Source of the DNA: Sphingobacteriaceae bacterium DW12
Lineage (GTDB): Bacteria; Bacteroidota; Bacteroidia; Sphingobacteriales; Sphingobacteriaceae
Length of the DNA stretch: 64,000 nt
Direction of reading: 5' to 3'
Assembly (NCBI GenBank): GCA_000783305.1
Contig: JROE01000002.1
Location: forward strand, 558,001-622,000
Below, one piece after another: positions 1 to 8,041 of the stretch. A model generated the notes under the pieces. That model was not told where the DNA came from. It worked only from the letters and a program-made list of their open reading frames with translations, and did not search any database. A program made the position numbers and the translations under genes. Every line of letters starts with the position of its first letter. The first letter of the stretch is position 1.

Positions 1-1
1 T

Positions 2-562
2 CCATTGTTCAATAATGTCGTCCAATTTGGTCCTTATCTCAACTTAGGATACAACAACAGCTATAATTACTTAAACGGCGAATTCAACGAATCCAAGAGC
101 TTCAATGGATTTGCTGGAATCAACGCTAATAAACAGACATCTACTATAGTGGACTTCAACTTTTCGGCTGGTATGGGATTTCGTGACGAGCGGACTTTAC
201 TAAATCAAAAACTGAACAGTACCAGTATCAACTTCAACGCCAATACAGACCTCAAATATTATTTACCCTATAAAATAGCACTCTCTCAAGTTGTCAATTA
301 CTCGTACACGGGTAAAACCAAGCTGTATTCTAAAGCAATACAACAATTTTACATGAATCTTGAAGTATCAAAAAAATTATTGAAAAGTGAGAGCCTATTG
401 CTAAGTGTAAAAGCATTTGATATCTTCAAAACCTTTAATAACACCAATCGATCATTTGGGGATTCGAATTTTTCAGAAAGTAGGAATCAGGTACTCACCC
501 AATATTTAATGGTCGGCTTAAATTGGGATTTTAATAAAAACTTAGGAAAGAAAAATGATTAG
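2..562 (+). CDS. C-terminal part of an outer-membrane beta-barrel protein (5' end outside window)
   Basis: The frame is open at the left edge, so only the last ~186 residues are visible. They alternate polar and hydrophobic residues and are rich in Asn, Tyr, Phe and Ser, as in transmembrane beta-strands, and end in a final strand (LMVGLNWDF) typical of Bacteroidota outer-membrane barrels. The stop codon overlaps the start of the next gene by 8 nt, so the two are co-translated. In Bacteroidota, GLPGLI genes commonly follow TonB-receptor-like barrel proteins; that family knowledge, not a motif, supports the assignment. No plug or carboxypeptidase-like domain can be seen because the N-terminus is missing. 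Confidence 0.65.
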   Translation, partial: PLFNNVVQFGPYLNLGYNNSYNYLNGEFNESKSFNGFAGINANKQTSTIVDFNFSAGMGFRDERTLLNQKLNSTSINFNANTDLKYYLPYKIALSQVVNYSYTGKTKLYSKAIQQFYMNLEVSKKLLKSESLLLSVKAFDIFKTFNNTNRSFGDSNFSESRNQVLTQYLMVGLNWDFNKNLGKKND

Positions 563-1418
563 GATACTCATCATACTTAGCGCGGTATTACTGCAAATAG
601 AGGCTGTCGTAGCGCAGCACGCCTACTTCCCTACCCAAGGTACCATCTACTTTGAAAAAGTCACCTACACCAAGGCCCGAATGAAAGAGATGATGAACAA
701 GATGGGCAATCAAAAAGGTGGAGGAATGCGATACGACATGTCGGGCCATATGTCGGAGATGCCAGAAAGCGTAACCACAAATTTTGTGATGCAATTCGAC
801 CAACAGCAGACACTCATGCTTTCGGAGGAAGCCAGTGGTACTGGTTCTACCCAAATGAGAGGTAGAGGTCAAGGAGGAAGAGGAGGAGGTCGAAGTGGAA
901 ATATGCAGATGGCCGCTCCAATAGTATCCAGAGGTGGCAGAGGTGCCGGACAAAAGACGTTTTATCAAAATTTAAAATCAAAAGAAACATCCATCCAAGT
1001 AGAATTGGATGAAAAATATATTTTAAAAGATAGTTTGCAACAAGTGACTTGGCGATTTACCGATGAGTACCGAAATATAGCTGGATATGATTGCAGAAGG
1101 GTAAACGGAGCAACAACAGACTCGCTATATTTAATTGCATTTTACACCGACCAGATACCTGTAGATGGAGGGCCTGTACTGACGGGCGGCCTTCCGGGGA
1201 TGATTTTGGGACTGGTCATTCCCGAAATGCATATCAATTATTGGGCAACCAAAGTAGACTTTACGAATACGCCGATTACAACTAGTTGGAAAGATAAGAA
1301 GGCTAAGGAAATCACGATGACCAATTTTTTCGATTTACTTTCGAAAAGTGTATTCTCAAGGGGAAGGGCGAATAGCCAACAGAGTCGTCGCTCGATTATG
1401 GAAAACCTGATATACTAA
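555..1418 (+). CDS. GLPGLI family protein with Met-rich and Gly/Arg-rich insert
   Basis: 287 aa with a Sec-type leader (residues 1-20, ending VVAQ). The family signature appears as GLPGMI at 212-217, followed by a segment typical of the family. The GLPGLI family is exported, of unknown function, and almost restricted to Bacteroidota. Unusual here is the N-terminal half: eight Met between residues 43 and 69, and a low-complexity Gly/Arg stretch at about 101-130. The start overlaps the stop of the upstream barrel gene by 8 nt (one transcript). A strong hairpin lies just after the stop. Confidence 0.85.
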   Translation: MIRILIILSAVLLQIEAVVAQHAYFPTQGTIYFEKVTYTKARMKEMMNKMGNQKGGGMRYDMSGHMSEMPESVTTNFVMQFDQQQTLMLSEEASGTGSTQMRGRGQGGRGGGRSGNMQMAAPIVSRGGRGAGQKTFYQNLKSKETSIQVELDEKYILKDSLQQVTWRFTDEYRNIAGYDCRRVNGATTDSLYLIAFYTDQIPVDGGPVLTGGLPGMILGLVIPEMHINYWATKVDFTNTPITTSWKDKKAKEITMTNFFDLLSKSVFSRGRANSQQSRRSIMENLIY

Positions 1419-1423
1419 TTAAA

Positions 1424-1469
1424 ATTGATATTCTGACCTCAATAATGGAGTTGAGGTCAGAATATCAAT
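1424..1469. terminator. 19-bp perfect hairpin between convergent genes
   Basis: Arms 1424-1442 and 1451-1469 are perfect reverse complements, with an 8-nt loop. The hairpin sits between the stop of the GLPGLI gene (1418) and the stop of the convergent oxidoreductase (1477). It can work on both strands. No clear T-run follows on either side. Confidence 0.75.
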
Positions 1470-1476
1470 GGACTAC

Positions 1477-2895
1477 CTATACAACATAATACTGCTCCCA
1501 CCCTTTGCGTGGTGGAGGTCCCATTAACATTGCATTCGCAAATTTATCATTGGTGACCTCCTTCTTGATTGGGTCAAACGCTATCTTGTTGTTCATCTTC
1601 TGCGTCATCACACCCAAACAGAACACTTGGCTTAAAGGGCCCGCTATTTCAAAAGAAGACCGTGTCTTTTCTTGGCCTTTGCAAGCTTTAAGAAAGTTTG
1701 CAAAGTGGTTGGAGGGTGAAGCTTGTACCTGTGGCAAGCGGCCCGCTATATCCTTAGCTTTTGATTCTGGAATAATCTGTAATGTACTACCGTGAGATCC
1801 CCCTTTGAATGTTAAGTCTTTCGAATAAATAATCTTTCCGGGATTCAATTTGACCGGCTGCAGGGCCCCGTTACTTGGAGGTGGAATATTAGGATCTAAT
1901 CCAGAAACACCATAACCTTCCGGAATTGGAGGTAGATTGTCCAATCCGTCATACCAGTTGATATCTATAGCAGGCATCCCCTTCCGTTTAGGAAAATGAA
2001 ATTTCAATGTCGAAGACATTGGAAAGAAAAAGGAATTGTGACCATCCAATTTAACAGCTTCAACAGATGTAGGAAGTCCCATATCTAGGAATTCGTGAGC
2101 GGTATCCAACAAATGTGCTCCCCAGTCTCCCAATGCCCCCATTCCAAAATCAAACCAACAGCGCCACTGCCCGTTGACAAAATCTTTATTGTAATCATGT
2201 CCCATAGTCTGCATCTGCCAAAGATCCCAGTCCAACGTTTCAGGTGTGTGCTCAGGGAGTGGAAAAGCCTTGATATTGGTATCCCAGCCGTGCCATCTGC
2301 GAGGCATATTCATATGCGCATCGATGCGGGTTACATTCTTGATGATACCTGCATCTTTCCAAGCTTTGAATTGAAAATAATTAGCCTCCGAATGTCCTTG
2401 ATTTCCCATTTGGGTGACTACCTTATTCTGCTTCTTCGCCTTTTGCATCATCAGTTCTACTTCCCAGAAGGTATGGGCCATGGGCTTTTCAACATAGACG
2501 TGTTTTCCTAAATCCAATGCCATCATCGTGATGGCAAAGTGTGCAAAATCAGGCGTACCTACTGATACCGCGTCAATTTGACTACCCATCTTATCAAACA
2601 TCTGTCTGAAATCCGTGAAGCGTGGTACATCTGGAAATTCTTTCAGTATACCTAATGTATGGGGTGCGCCCATATCCACATCGCATAGGGCGACAATATT
2701 GCACAAACCTGTTTTGTAAAGATCTCTAATAATATCAGCAGCTCGATTGCCAACTCCGACACAAGCCAAATTGACTCGTTCATTGGGTTTAGCCAATACA
2801 ACATGCCCCAACAGGCTATTCGCGACAACGACAGCGCCTCCTGCTACAGCAGATTTTTTAAGGAAACTTCTTCTCGATATATAATGATTCATCAT
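1477..2895 (-). CDS. Gfo/Idh/MocA family oxidoreductase, Tat-exported
   Basis: 472 aa. The N-terminus has a textbook Tat leader (SRRSFLKK, residues 7-14, then a hydrophobic stretch ending near residue 35). A Rossmann fold follows (GVGNRA, 47-52) with the family EKP motif at 136-138. The family oxidises or epimerises sugars and glycosides using NAD(P), which exported members hold tightly. It is the last gene of a three-gene minus-strand cluster behind a DUF1080 lipoprotein (38-bp gap) and a sugar isomerase. Inferred role: redox step on a (3-keto-)glycoside in the periplasm. The substrate cannot be read from sequence. Two adjacent Met codons offer equivalent starts. Confidence 0.88.
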   Translation of the reverse strand: MMNHYISRRSFLKKSAVAGGAVVVANSLLGHVVLAKPNERVNLACVGVGNRAADIIRDLYKTGLCNIVALCDVDMGAPHTLGILKEFPDVPRFTDFRQMFDKMGSQIDAVSVGTPDFAHFAITMMALDLGKHVYVEKPMAHTFWEVELMMQKAKKQNKVVTQMGNQGHSEANYFQFKAWKDAGIIKNVTRIDAHMNMPRRWHGWDTNIKAFPLPEHTPETLDWDLWQMQTMGHDYNKDFVNGQWRCWFDFGMGALGDWGAHLLDTAHEFLDMGLPTSVEAVKLDGHNSFFFPMSSTLKFHFPKRKGMPAIDINWYDGLDNLPPIPEGYGVSGLDPNIPPPSNGALQPVKLNPGKIIYSKDLTFKGGSHGSTLQIIPESKAKDIAGRLPQVQASPSNHFANFLKACKGQEKTRSSFEIAGPLSQVFCLGVMTQKMNNKIAFDPIKKEVTNDKFANAMLMGPPPRKGWEQYYVV

Positions 2896-2933
2896 AATAA
2901 ATTTATACGGGTCATTTTTTAGATTGGTGTATT

Positions 2934-4337
2934 TTACAACACCTTGATTTTAATGTTTCGATAGGACACATTGTCACCGTGATCTTGCAAAAGGATATGT
3001 CCCTTTTTAGCCTCACCAAAAGCTGGCCAATCTTTGTACTTGCTGATCGCGACCAAATCTTTGAAGGCCTGGCTTCCACGTTGATATTCTACCATTTTCT
3101 CGCCATTGAGATAATGCACTACTTTATTGTCAGGTGTGACGACCACTCGTCCTCTATTCCATTCGCCAATTGGTCTACGAGGTCTGGGCTCACGATTGGA
3201 AGTAATCAAATCATACAACGATGCCAACGTACGGTTGCCGTCTCTGCCCAATTTGGCGTCAGGGTGTTTCTCATCGTCCAACACTTGATATTCCAATCCT
3301 ATTGCAGACCCATGGGTCTGCTCTTTAAGTGTTACAAAATATTTAACACCACTATTGGCACCAGGGGTAAGTTTGAATTCAAATGATAAATCGAAAGCAC
3401 TAAATTGATCTGTGGTCACGATATCACCACCATTGGTTGATTCACCACCATCTGATTTCTGTACACTGATGATACCATCGGCTATCTTCCATCCCTTTTT
3501 AGGAAACGCATCAGAACGTGTGCTTCTCCAGTTAGTAGGATCAATTCCGTTAAAAAGCAATTTATAACCGGCATCTTCTTCGGCTTTGGACAGTTTATTA
3601 GGTGTCAAGTTGACCACGTAAACATCCTTTGGGAAATCTTTGGTCTTCAAATTTTCAGTCTGGATGTTTACATTCTTGAAAAACACTTGCTTCCCATCCA
3701 AAGCTTCAGGAATACTATGAACTTGTAGACCGATAAATCCCTTTGCATCCACTGTATCAATCACATAGGCGACGGGAATATCATTGACCCATGTCTTGGT
3801 TTCATTGCCTATAGCTTCGATACGAATGTGGTTGTATTCTCCTGGTTTATATGCTGACTTGGCGCGCTCATTCAAATCCAAAGGATATAACCAATTTCTC
3901 CGTCCTTCGTCATATATCCCCCCAGTCCAAGCGCGTGCACTCGGATCGATCTCCACCTGGCGACCATATACCCTTCCTCGTCCATTGTTGGCGTCCTTAT
4001 CAATATGGCTGCGTGTCTGTATTCCAGAATTGGTATTATCACCTTCCAATTTGACGTCAAGCTCCAATACAAAATCCCCATATTCTTGTTCGGTAATCAA
4101 AAATGAATTGGGTGTACCCTTAGTCATTCTTCCGACAATCGCACCATCTTCAATTTTATAGGGAGCATTCCCTCCCACTGTCTTCCATCCTGTCAGACTC
4201 TTTCCATCAAACAATGGTTTCCATTTCTCTTCATTTTGTCCTTTCGACGTGTTATTACAAGCTGTCAGTAAAAAAATCGAAGCAAGGGTACACCATGTCC
4301 ATCCTCTACTTGTGCTAAAAATTTTCTGCTTTACCAT
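2934..4337 (-). CDS. Lipoprotein with two DUF1080 (3-keto-disaccharide hydrolase-type) domains
   Basis: 467 aa. A hydrophobic leader ends in a lipobox (LLTAC, Cys about residue 27), so it is a membrane-anchored lipoprotein. Two DUF1080 lectin-like beta-sandwich domains are arranged in tandem: about 38-226 (begins KPLFDGKSLTGW) and about 255-467 (begins KLLFNGIDPTNW). DUF1080 members include hydrolases that cleave 3-keto-glycosides, and others that only bind. With the neighbouring Gfo/Idh/MocA enzyme and isomerase, the likely job is cleavage of an oxidised glycoside at the cell envelope. Whether both domains are catalytic is not clear. Confidence 0.85.
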   Translation of the reverse strand: MVKQKIFSTSRGWTWCTLASIFLLTACNNTSKGQNEEKWKPLFDGKSLTGWKTVGGNAPYKIEDGAIVGRMTKGTPNSFLITEQEYGDFVLELDVKLEGDNTNSGIQTRSHIDKDANNGRGRVYGRQVEIDPSARAWTGGIYDEGRRNWLYPLDLNERAKSAYKPGEYNHIRIEAIGNETKTWVNDIPVAYVIDTVDAKGFIGLQVHSIPEALDGKQVFFKNVNIQTENLKTKDFPKDVYVVNLTPNKLSKAEEDAGYKLLFNGIDPTNWRSTRSDAFPKKGWKIADGIISVQKSDGGESTNGGDIVTTDQFSAFDLSFEFKLTPGANSGVKYFVTLKEQTHGSAIGLEYQVLDDEKHPDAKLGRDGNRTLASLYDLITSNREPRPRRPIGEWNRGRVVVTPDNKVVHYLNGEKMVEYQRGSQAFKDLVAISKYKDWPAFGEAKKGHILLQDHGDNVSYRNIKIKVL

Positions 4338-4453
4338 TAATCTATAATTTTGTAAAATATAAATACTTATTTATGTGATTCAAACAACAATTGCAATCTA
4401 TATGACCAAAAAAGGGTCGATAATCCTTCTTCCTGCTTAATTGGAAGCATCCT

Positions 4454-5299
4454 TTAACTCGCGTCCAATACACCTCTAAAGTACCCGGCAGATTCGGCAA
4501 TACCAGCCAAGGGATCTTTCATATCCTTTTCAAACTCCAAACTACAGACGCCTGGATATTTAATCTTCTTCAACGCAAGGACAAACTTGGGAATGTCAAT
4601 CACTCCCCGCCCCAATTCACAAGTCTTACCGTCTGCACTTGCAGCCGTAACATTTTTCAAATGGATATCAAAGATTCTATGCTTATATCTAACCAAATCT
4701 TTAATAGAATCTTGCCCGTCCCTGACATTGTGTCCCATATCAAAACACATCCCCATTCGAGCGTCCAAGTCCTTAATATGGTTATAGATTACTGTAGCAT
4801 TGGGATAGATTTTATCTTCTGGGCCATGATTATGGATCGCATATCGGATGTTATATGCTTTTGTTTTTTCAGCTATATACTCCAAATCCTTAATCTCGGG
4901 TATGCCAATGAGTAAATCAACACCTACACGCTTTGCATATTCAAATGCATTGTCTATTTCTTCTCTCTTCTTCATATATATAGGCCCCACGGCGTAGCCC
5001 TTAACATTAACCGCCGCCAATTGTTTGTGAAAGGCCTCTATCCCCGCTGCCGTGCTCTTATAGGGCAGATGAAAGTCTTTGATGCATAGATAATGAACAT
5101 CCATCCTTTTCATCATCGCTAAAGAGTGCTCCAAATTAAAATTAACAAAACTGTATCCTGCTATTCCCAATTTGATGGACTGTTTGCTATCCTTACTCTG
5201 CACAGACGAGGCCCATGCATTGGATATTAGGGATGTTCCGGCATATGCAGCAGATAAGCTGAATAAACTCTTACGGATGAAGTTTCTTCTTGAATTCAT
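4454..5299 (-). CDS. Sugar phosphate isomerase/epimerase-like TIM-barrel enzyme, Tat-exported
   Basis: 281 aa with a Tat-type leader (SRRNFIRK, residues 3-10, cleavage likely after SNAWA). The rest matches the xylose-isomerase-like TIM-barrel family. Likely metal-ligand segments are IHNHGPE, CFDMGHN, DIHLKNV and SLEFEKD, supplying His, Asp, His and Glu. These enzymes isomerise or epimerise free keto sugars, or split 3-keto-glycosides. It is the first gene of the minus-strand cluster with the DUF1080 lipoprotein (116-bp gap) and the oxidoreductase. A periplasmic location suggests a non-phosphorylated substrate. The exact reaction is unknown. Confidence 0.82.
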   Translation of the reverse strand: MNSRRNFIRKSLFSLSAAYAGTSLISNAWASSVQSKDSKQSIKLGIAGYSFVNFNLEHSLAMMKRMDVHYLCIKDFHLPYKSTAAGIEAFHKQLAAVNVKGYAVGPIYMKKREEIDNAFEYAKRVGVDLLIGIPEIKDLEYIAEKTKAYNIRYAIHNHGPEDKIYPNATVIYNHIKDLDARMGMCFDMGHNVRDGQDSIKDLVRYKHRIFDIHLKNVTAASADGKTCELGRGVIDIPKFVLALKKIKYPGVCSLEFEKDMKDPLAGIAESAGYFRGVLDAS

Positions 5300-5641
5300 G
5301 GTAATCTATTTTATTTAACTCGCTAAAAAAGTGGTTTGCAATGTCATACAATTTCCCCTGCTGAAATTAAAATCGACAATTGTCAAATCCTAAGACGTCA
5401 TCTAATAACAGGAGATGGTTTATACTGATCGGTTTACGCTGTAAGTAATCCGGATACACAATAATATCAATTTTCACCCCCATTTTTACGGAAAGTGAGG
5501 TATTTATTTACGAAAACGTTTTAGAGTGCAAACAGAAAAAACGGAAAATAGAGATTCCCGTATAAAATATTTAGAGGAGCCAGAAAATACGCATATTTGC
5601 CCCTTCAATCTTCACCCAGAAGATTGAAGGGGTTCTATATA
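5300..5641. other. 342-bp intergenic region upstream of the sugar cluster
   Basis: No credible open frame. It holds the DoxX terminator hairpin at its right end and a 10-bp palindrome AAAACGTTTT at 5513-5522, about 210 bp upstream of the isomerase start. The promoter of the 5299-1477 cluster should lie here, but I see no clear TAnnTTTG element. Confidence 0.5.
5600..5632 (-). terminator. Terminator hairpin after the DoxX gene
   Basis: 13-bp perfect stem (5600-5612 with 5620-5632) and a 7-nt loop, 10 bp past the DoxX stop codon. Confidence 0.7.
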
Positions 5642-6088
5642 CTAAATCTTACGTAAGTACCCGGGCTTGTTCATGGCATTATCTAAAGAGTATCGGCCAG
5701 AGCCGATAACTAGAAATACCAACAACAAGATGAGGACGATTGCCGAAAGCCAAAATTCGGAATTCAAAAAGCTAAAGCCGTTTGTGATGTTCACAAAAAA
5801 TACGGCTCCAATAAGGATGGGTAGTTGAAAAACAACGGCGATTCGTGTTGAAAATCCTAAGGCGATAAAAATACCTCCTACCAAGTGCGCAAATGCAACA
5901 TAATGTACGGCTGACCATATAGACAACTGAAAATGTGTCCTTTCAATCAGTCGCGCAACGGAGTCAGTATCCGAGATGAAACTCACCCCCTTTGCAAAAA
6001 TGATGATACCAAGGGCAATTCTAACAACATCCAACCACCGAGGATGATGGGTATCTCCCCAATGTTCAATCCTGTGTACTAGATTCAT
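5642..6088 (-). CDS. DoxX family membrane protein
   Basis: 148 aa with four predicted membrane segments (about 19-37, 60-80, 86-105 and 112-133) and Gly-rich turns, matching the small DoxX/MauE-like fold. The DoxX family is widespread; some members link to redox or thiol homeostasis, but no function can be assigned here. The start is well supported: an exact AAGGAGGT Shine-Dalgarno sequence (plus-strand 6093-6100) lies 4 nt before the ATG, which is rare in Bacteroidota. It is monocistronic, with its own terminator. Confidence 0.82.
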   Translation of the reverse strand: MNLVHRIEHWGDTHHPRWLDVVRIALGIIIFAKGVSFISDTDSVARLIERTHFQLSIWSAVHYVAFAHLVGGIFIALGFSTRIAVVFQLPILIGAVFFVNITNGFSFLNSEFWLSAIVLILLLVFLVIGSGRYSLDNAMNKPGYLRKI

Positions 6089-6092
6089 AATG

Positions 6093-6100
6093 ACCTCCTT
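6093..6100 (-). promoter_or_regulatory. Perfect Shine-Dalgarno site for the DoxX gene
   Basis: On the minus strand the eight bases read AAGGAGGT, 4 nt before the ATG at 6088. This is full complementarity to the 16S 3' end and unlike almost every other start in this window. Confidence 0.7.
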
Positions 6101-6180
6101 TTTAATTGGTTATATAAAGTTAACGAAAAAAAACTGGATAAAGTACTTCAAAAATCATCCTATTTTTCAAAACATCAGGG

Positions 6181-6441
6181 GTGGATGCTATTCTCCATAC
6201 AGCAAAACATTACAAAAGTCGCATGCATTATTCTTACGATTCACGCACATACGGTACACATAAAGCCATTAAGCTGAAAATGAAAGAGATCAAAAGTACA
6301 AGCCAGAAGCTATCATTTGTGGTGCTATATCCCACAAAAACAGGGAACTGGTATCCCCTATTCGAATCGAAAGTGAAAGCGCGCGATATACACGGCTATT
6401 TGGGCAGTAAAGGCAACCCTATCGGATTTGAACAAGCGTAA
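6181..6441 (+). CDS. Small basic hypothetical protein
   Basis: 86 aa from a GTG at 6181, or 72 aa from an ATG at 6223; I cannot decide between them. It is rich in Lys, Tyr and Ser with no leader or membrane segment. I do not recognise the family. It is the only sizeable frame between two minus-strand genes. Its composition (a strand-like LSFVVLYPTK block followed by a GNWYPLFES segment) looks protein-like, and a near-match -7 element (TATTTTTC, 6161-6168) precedes it. It may be a small cytosolic protein. Confidence 0.45.
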   Translation: MDAILHTAKHYKSRMHYSYDSRTYGTHKAIKLKMKEIKSTSQKLSFVVLYPTKTGNWYPLFESKVKARDIHGYLGSKGNPIGFEQA

Positions 6442-6451
6442 AGATAAGGTG

Positions 6452-6736
6452 CTAATCTACCTCAATCAAGAGAAAGTCTTGGACACTATCGTGATTCTCT
6501 AACTGGATAATATCCCCCTCATAGGCGCCAATCAATGAGCGATAGAGACTATTGTCAAAATCCTCCAAAGTAATCTGGAAGTGAAGAATGGTATTACCTT
6601 GAAGCGAACGCAATTTAATCTTGGAATTAATGCCAACCAAATCCTTCAGTTGGGACCAATCATTCCTTTCAGAACCTCCACTTGACTGACGGATATCCGC
6701 TGATGAATCTGCGCGCTGTATTTTCTTAAACCTCAT
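6452..6736 (-). CDS. Small hypothetical protein, possibly GreA/GreB C-terminal-like
   Basis: 94 aa, no leader. The second half (about 58-93: a SLIGAYEGDII block, then a short linker and a FLLIEVD end) resembles the C-terminal domain of GreA/GreB transcript-cleavage factors, where a conserved ALIGKKVGD segment is followed by a final strand. The N-terminal coiled coil of GreA is absent. The resemblance is by eye only. It is a lone gene on the minus strand just downstream of the galactose operon terminator. Confidence 0.55.
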   Translation of the reverse strand: MRFKKIQRADSSADIRQSSGGSERNDWSQLKDLVGINSKIKLRSLQGNTILHFQITLEDFDNSLYRSLIGAYEGDIIQLENHDSVQDFLLIEVD

Positions 6737-6794
6737 GACCTTATACCTAAATAATCCGATAATGACTTACAATATGTATAAGGCAAAGCTAGTA

Positions 6795-6827
6795 AAATAA
6801 AATCTACCAAACAAGTAGATTTTATTT
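6795..6827 (-). terminator. Terminator hairpin after galK
   Basis: 13-bp perfect stem (6795-6807 with 6815-6827), 7-nt loop, about 60 bp beyond the galK stop. It separates the galactose operon from the small gene at 6736. Confidence 0.65.
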
Positions 6828-6888
6828 CTCACATTAATTCCAGCAAGTAGGTTGTGCTTGATTCCCGGAAATCATATAACCAAGAATC

Positions 6889-8040
6889 TTAAATAGTAGA
6901 GGTCCCGTCTGCTGTCTGTACTTTTATAACAGTTACATCTTTCCCAAATTGCTTCACATACTGATCACTTATCAGCGTCACCAACTCATCGACATATGCA
7001 GATTCAACAATATTAATAGTACAACCACCAAAGCCACCTCCCATCATTCGGGAACCCAATACTTGAGGTAGTGGACGGACAATATCAACTAAAAAGTCTA
7101 ATTCAGGACAACTGACTTCATAGGCTTTGCTCAATCCATCATGAGTATCAAACATGTACCGACCCAAGAGGGGAATATCTCCTTCTTGTAGACTCTTGCA
7201 TGCCAACTGGAGACGTTCGATTTCCTCCACAACAAAGCGAGCTTTAGTATATACTTCTGTATCTCTTTCTTTGACATACGCGTCCAACATCGCCACATTT
7301 GCATCCCGCAAACTGTCAACTTCTGGATGATTTGCTCGAATCCATTCAACAGCCTGCTCACATTGCTCCCTCCGCGTATTATAAGCTGTAGAGGCCAAAG
7401 AATGTTTGACGTTAGAATTGAATAATACGATTGTATATCCATCTAATTTTAAGGGAACATATTCAAACTCCAACGATCTACAGTCTAGCTTGATTACGTG
7501 GTCTTTTTTTCCGAATGTAGAGGCAAATTGATCCATGATACCACATTTGACGCCTGCATATGTATGCTCCGCCAACTGCCCTATCTTAGGAATTTCCAAT
7601 CTAGGGATATCCAAGGCAAATAACTCATTCAAGGCCAACGTTGTGGCACATTCGACAGCTGCAGAAGAAGAAAGTCCAGCCCCCAACGGAATATCACCGT
7701 CAATGTAAAGGTTAAATCCTTCAATTACATGTCCTCGCTGAACCATTTGATCAACCACACCAAGAATATAGTTGGGCCAATGCTTTTCTGTCGGAGCCCG
7801 CTCCGACAATTCAACTTCATATCGTTCTTGATAATCCTCCGCATACAAACAAATGCGTAAATCGGAACGCTTGGACACCGCAACATATACCGCTTTATCA
7901 ATGGCCGCAGGTAGAACGAACCCTCCGTTATAGTCTGTATGTTCGCCTATGATATTAATCCGCCCTGGCGAACGGACTACTAATGGTGTAGAATGAAAAA
8001 TAGATTGGAATTTATGTTGGATTGTATCTTTAGTAATCAT
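6889..8040 (-). CDS. galK: Galactokinase
   Basis: 383 aa, the usual length. It phosphorylates alpha-D-galactose to galactose-1-phosphate in the Leloir pathway, in the cytosol. Visible motifs: galactokinase signature GRINIIGEHTDYNGG (26-40), GHMP ATP-binding loop PLGAGLSSSAAVE (118-130), catalytic Asp170 in CGIMDQ, and the third GHMP motif GGGFGGC (334-340). It is the last gene of the symporter-galT-galK operon, one base after galT, so translation is probably coupled. A hairpin terminator follows. Confidence 0.97.
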   Translation of the reverse strand: MITKDTIQHKFQSIFHSTPLVVRSPGRINIIGEHTDYNGGFVLPAAIDKAVYVAVSKRSDLRICLYAEDYQERYEVELSERAPTEKHWPNYILGVVDQMVQRGHVIEGFNLYIDGDIPLGAGLSSSAAVECATTLALNELFALDIPRLEIPKIGQLAEHTYAGVKCGIMDQFASTFGKKDHVIKLDCRSLEFEYVPLKLDGYTIVLFNSNVKHSLASTAYNTRREQCEQAVEWIRANHPEVDSLRDANVAMLDAYVKERDTEVYTKARFVVEEIERLQLACKSLQEGDIPLLGRYMFDTHDGLSKAYEVSCPELDFLVDIVRPLPQVLGSRMMGGGFGGCTINIVESAYVDELVTLISDQYVKQFGKDVTVIKVQTADGTSTI

Positions 8041-8041
8041 G

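Noticed and set aside
588..968. 126-aa minus-strand frame inside the GLPGLI gene
   Set aside because: Ser/Thr-rich shadow produced by the Gly/Arg and Met codons of the real gene.
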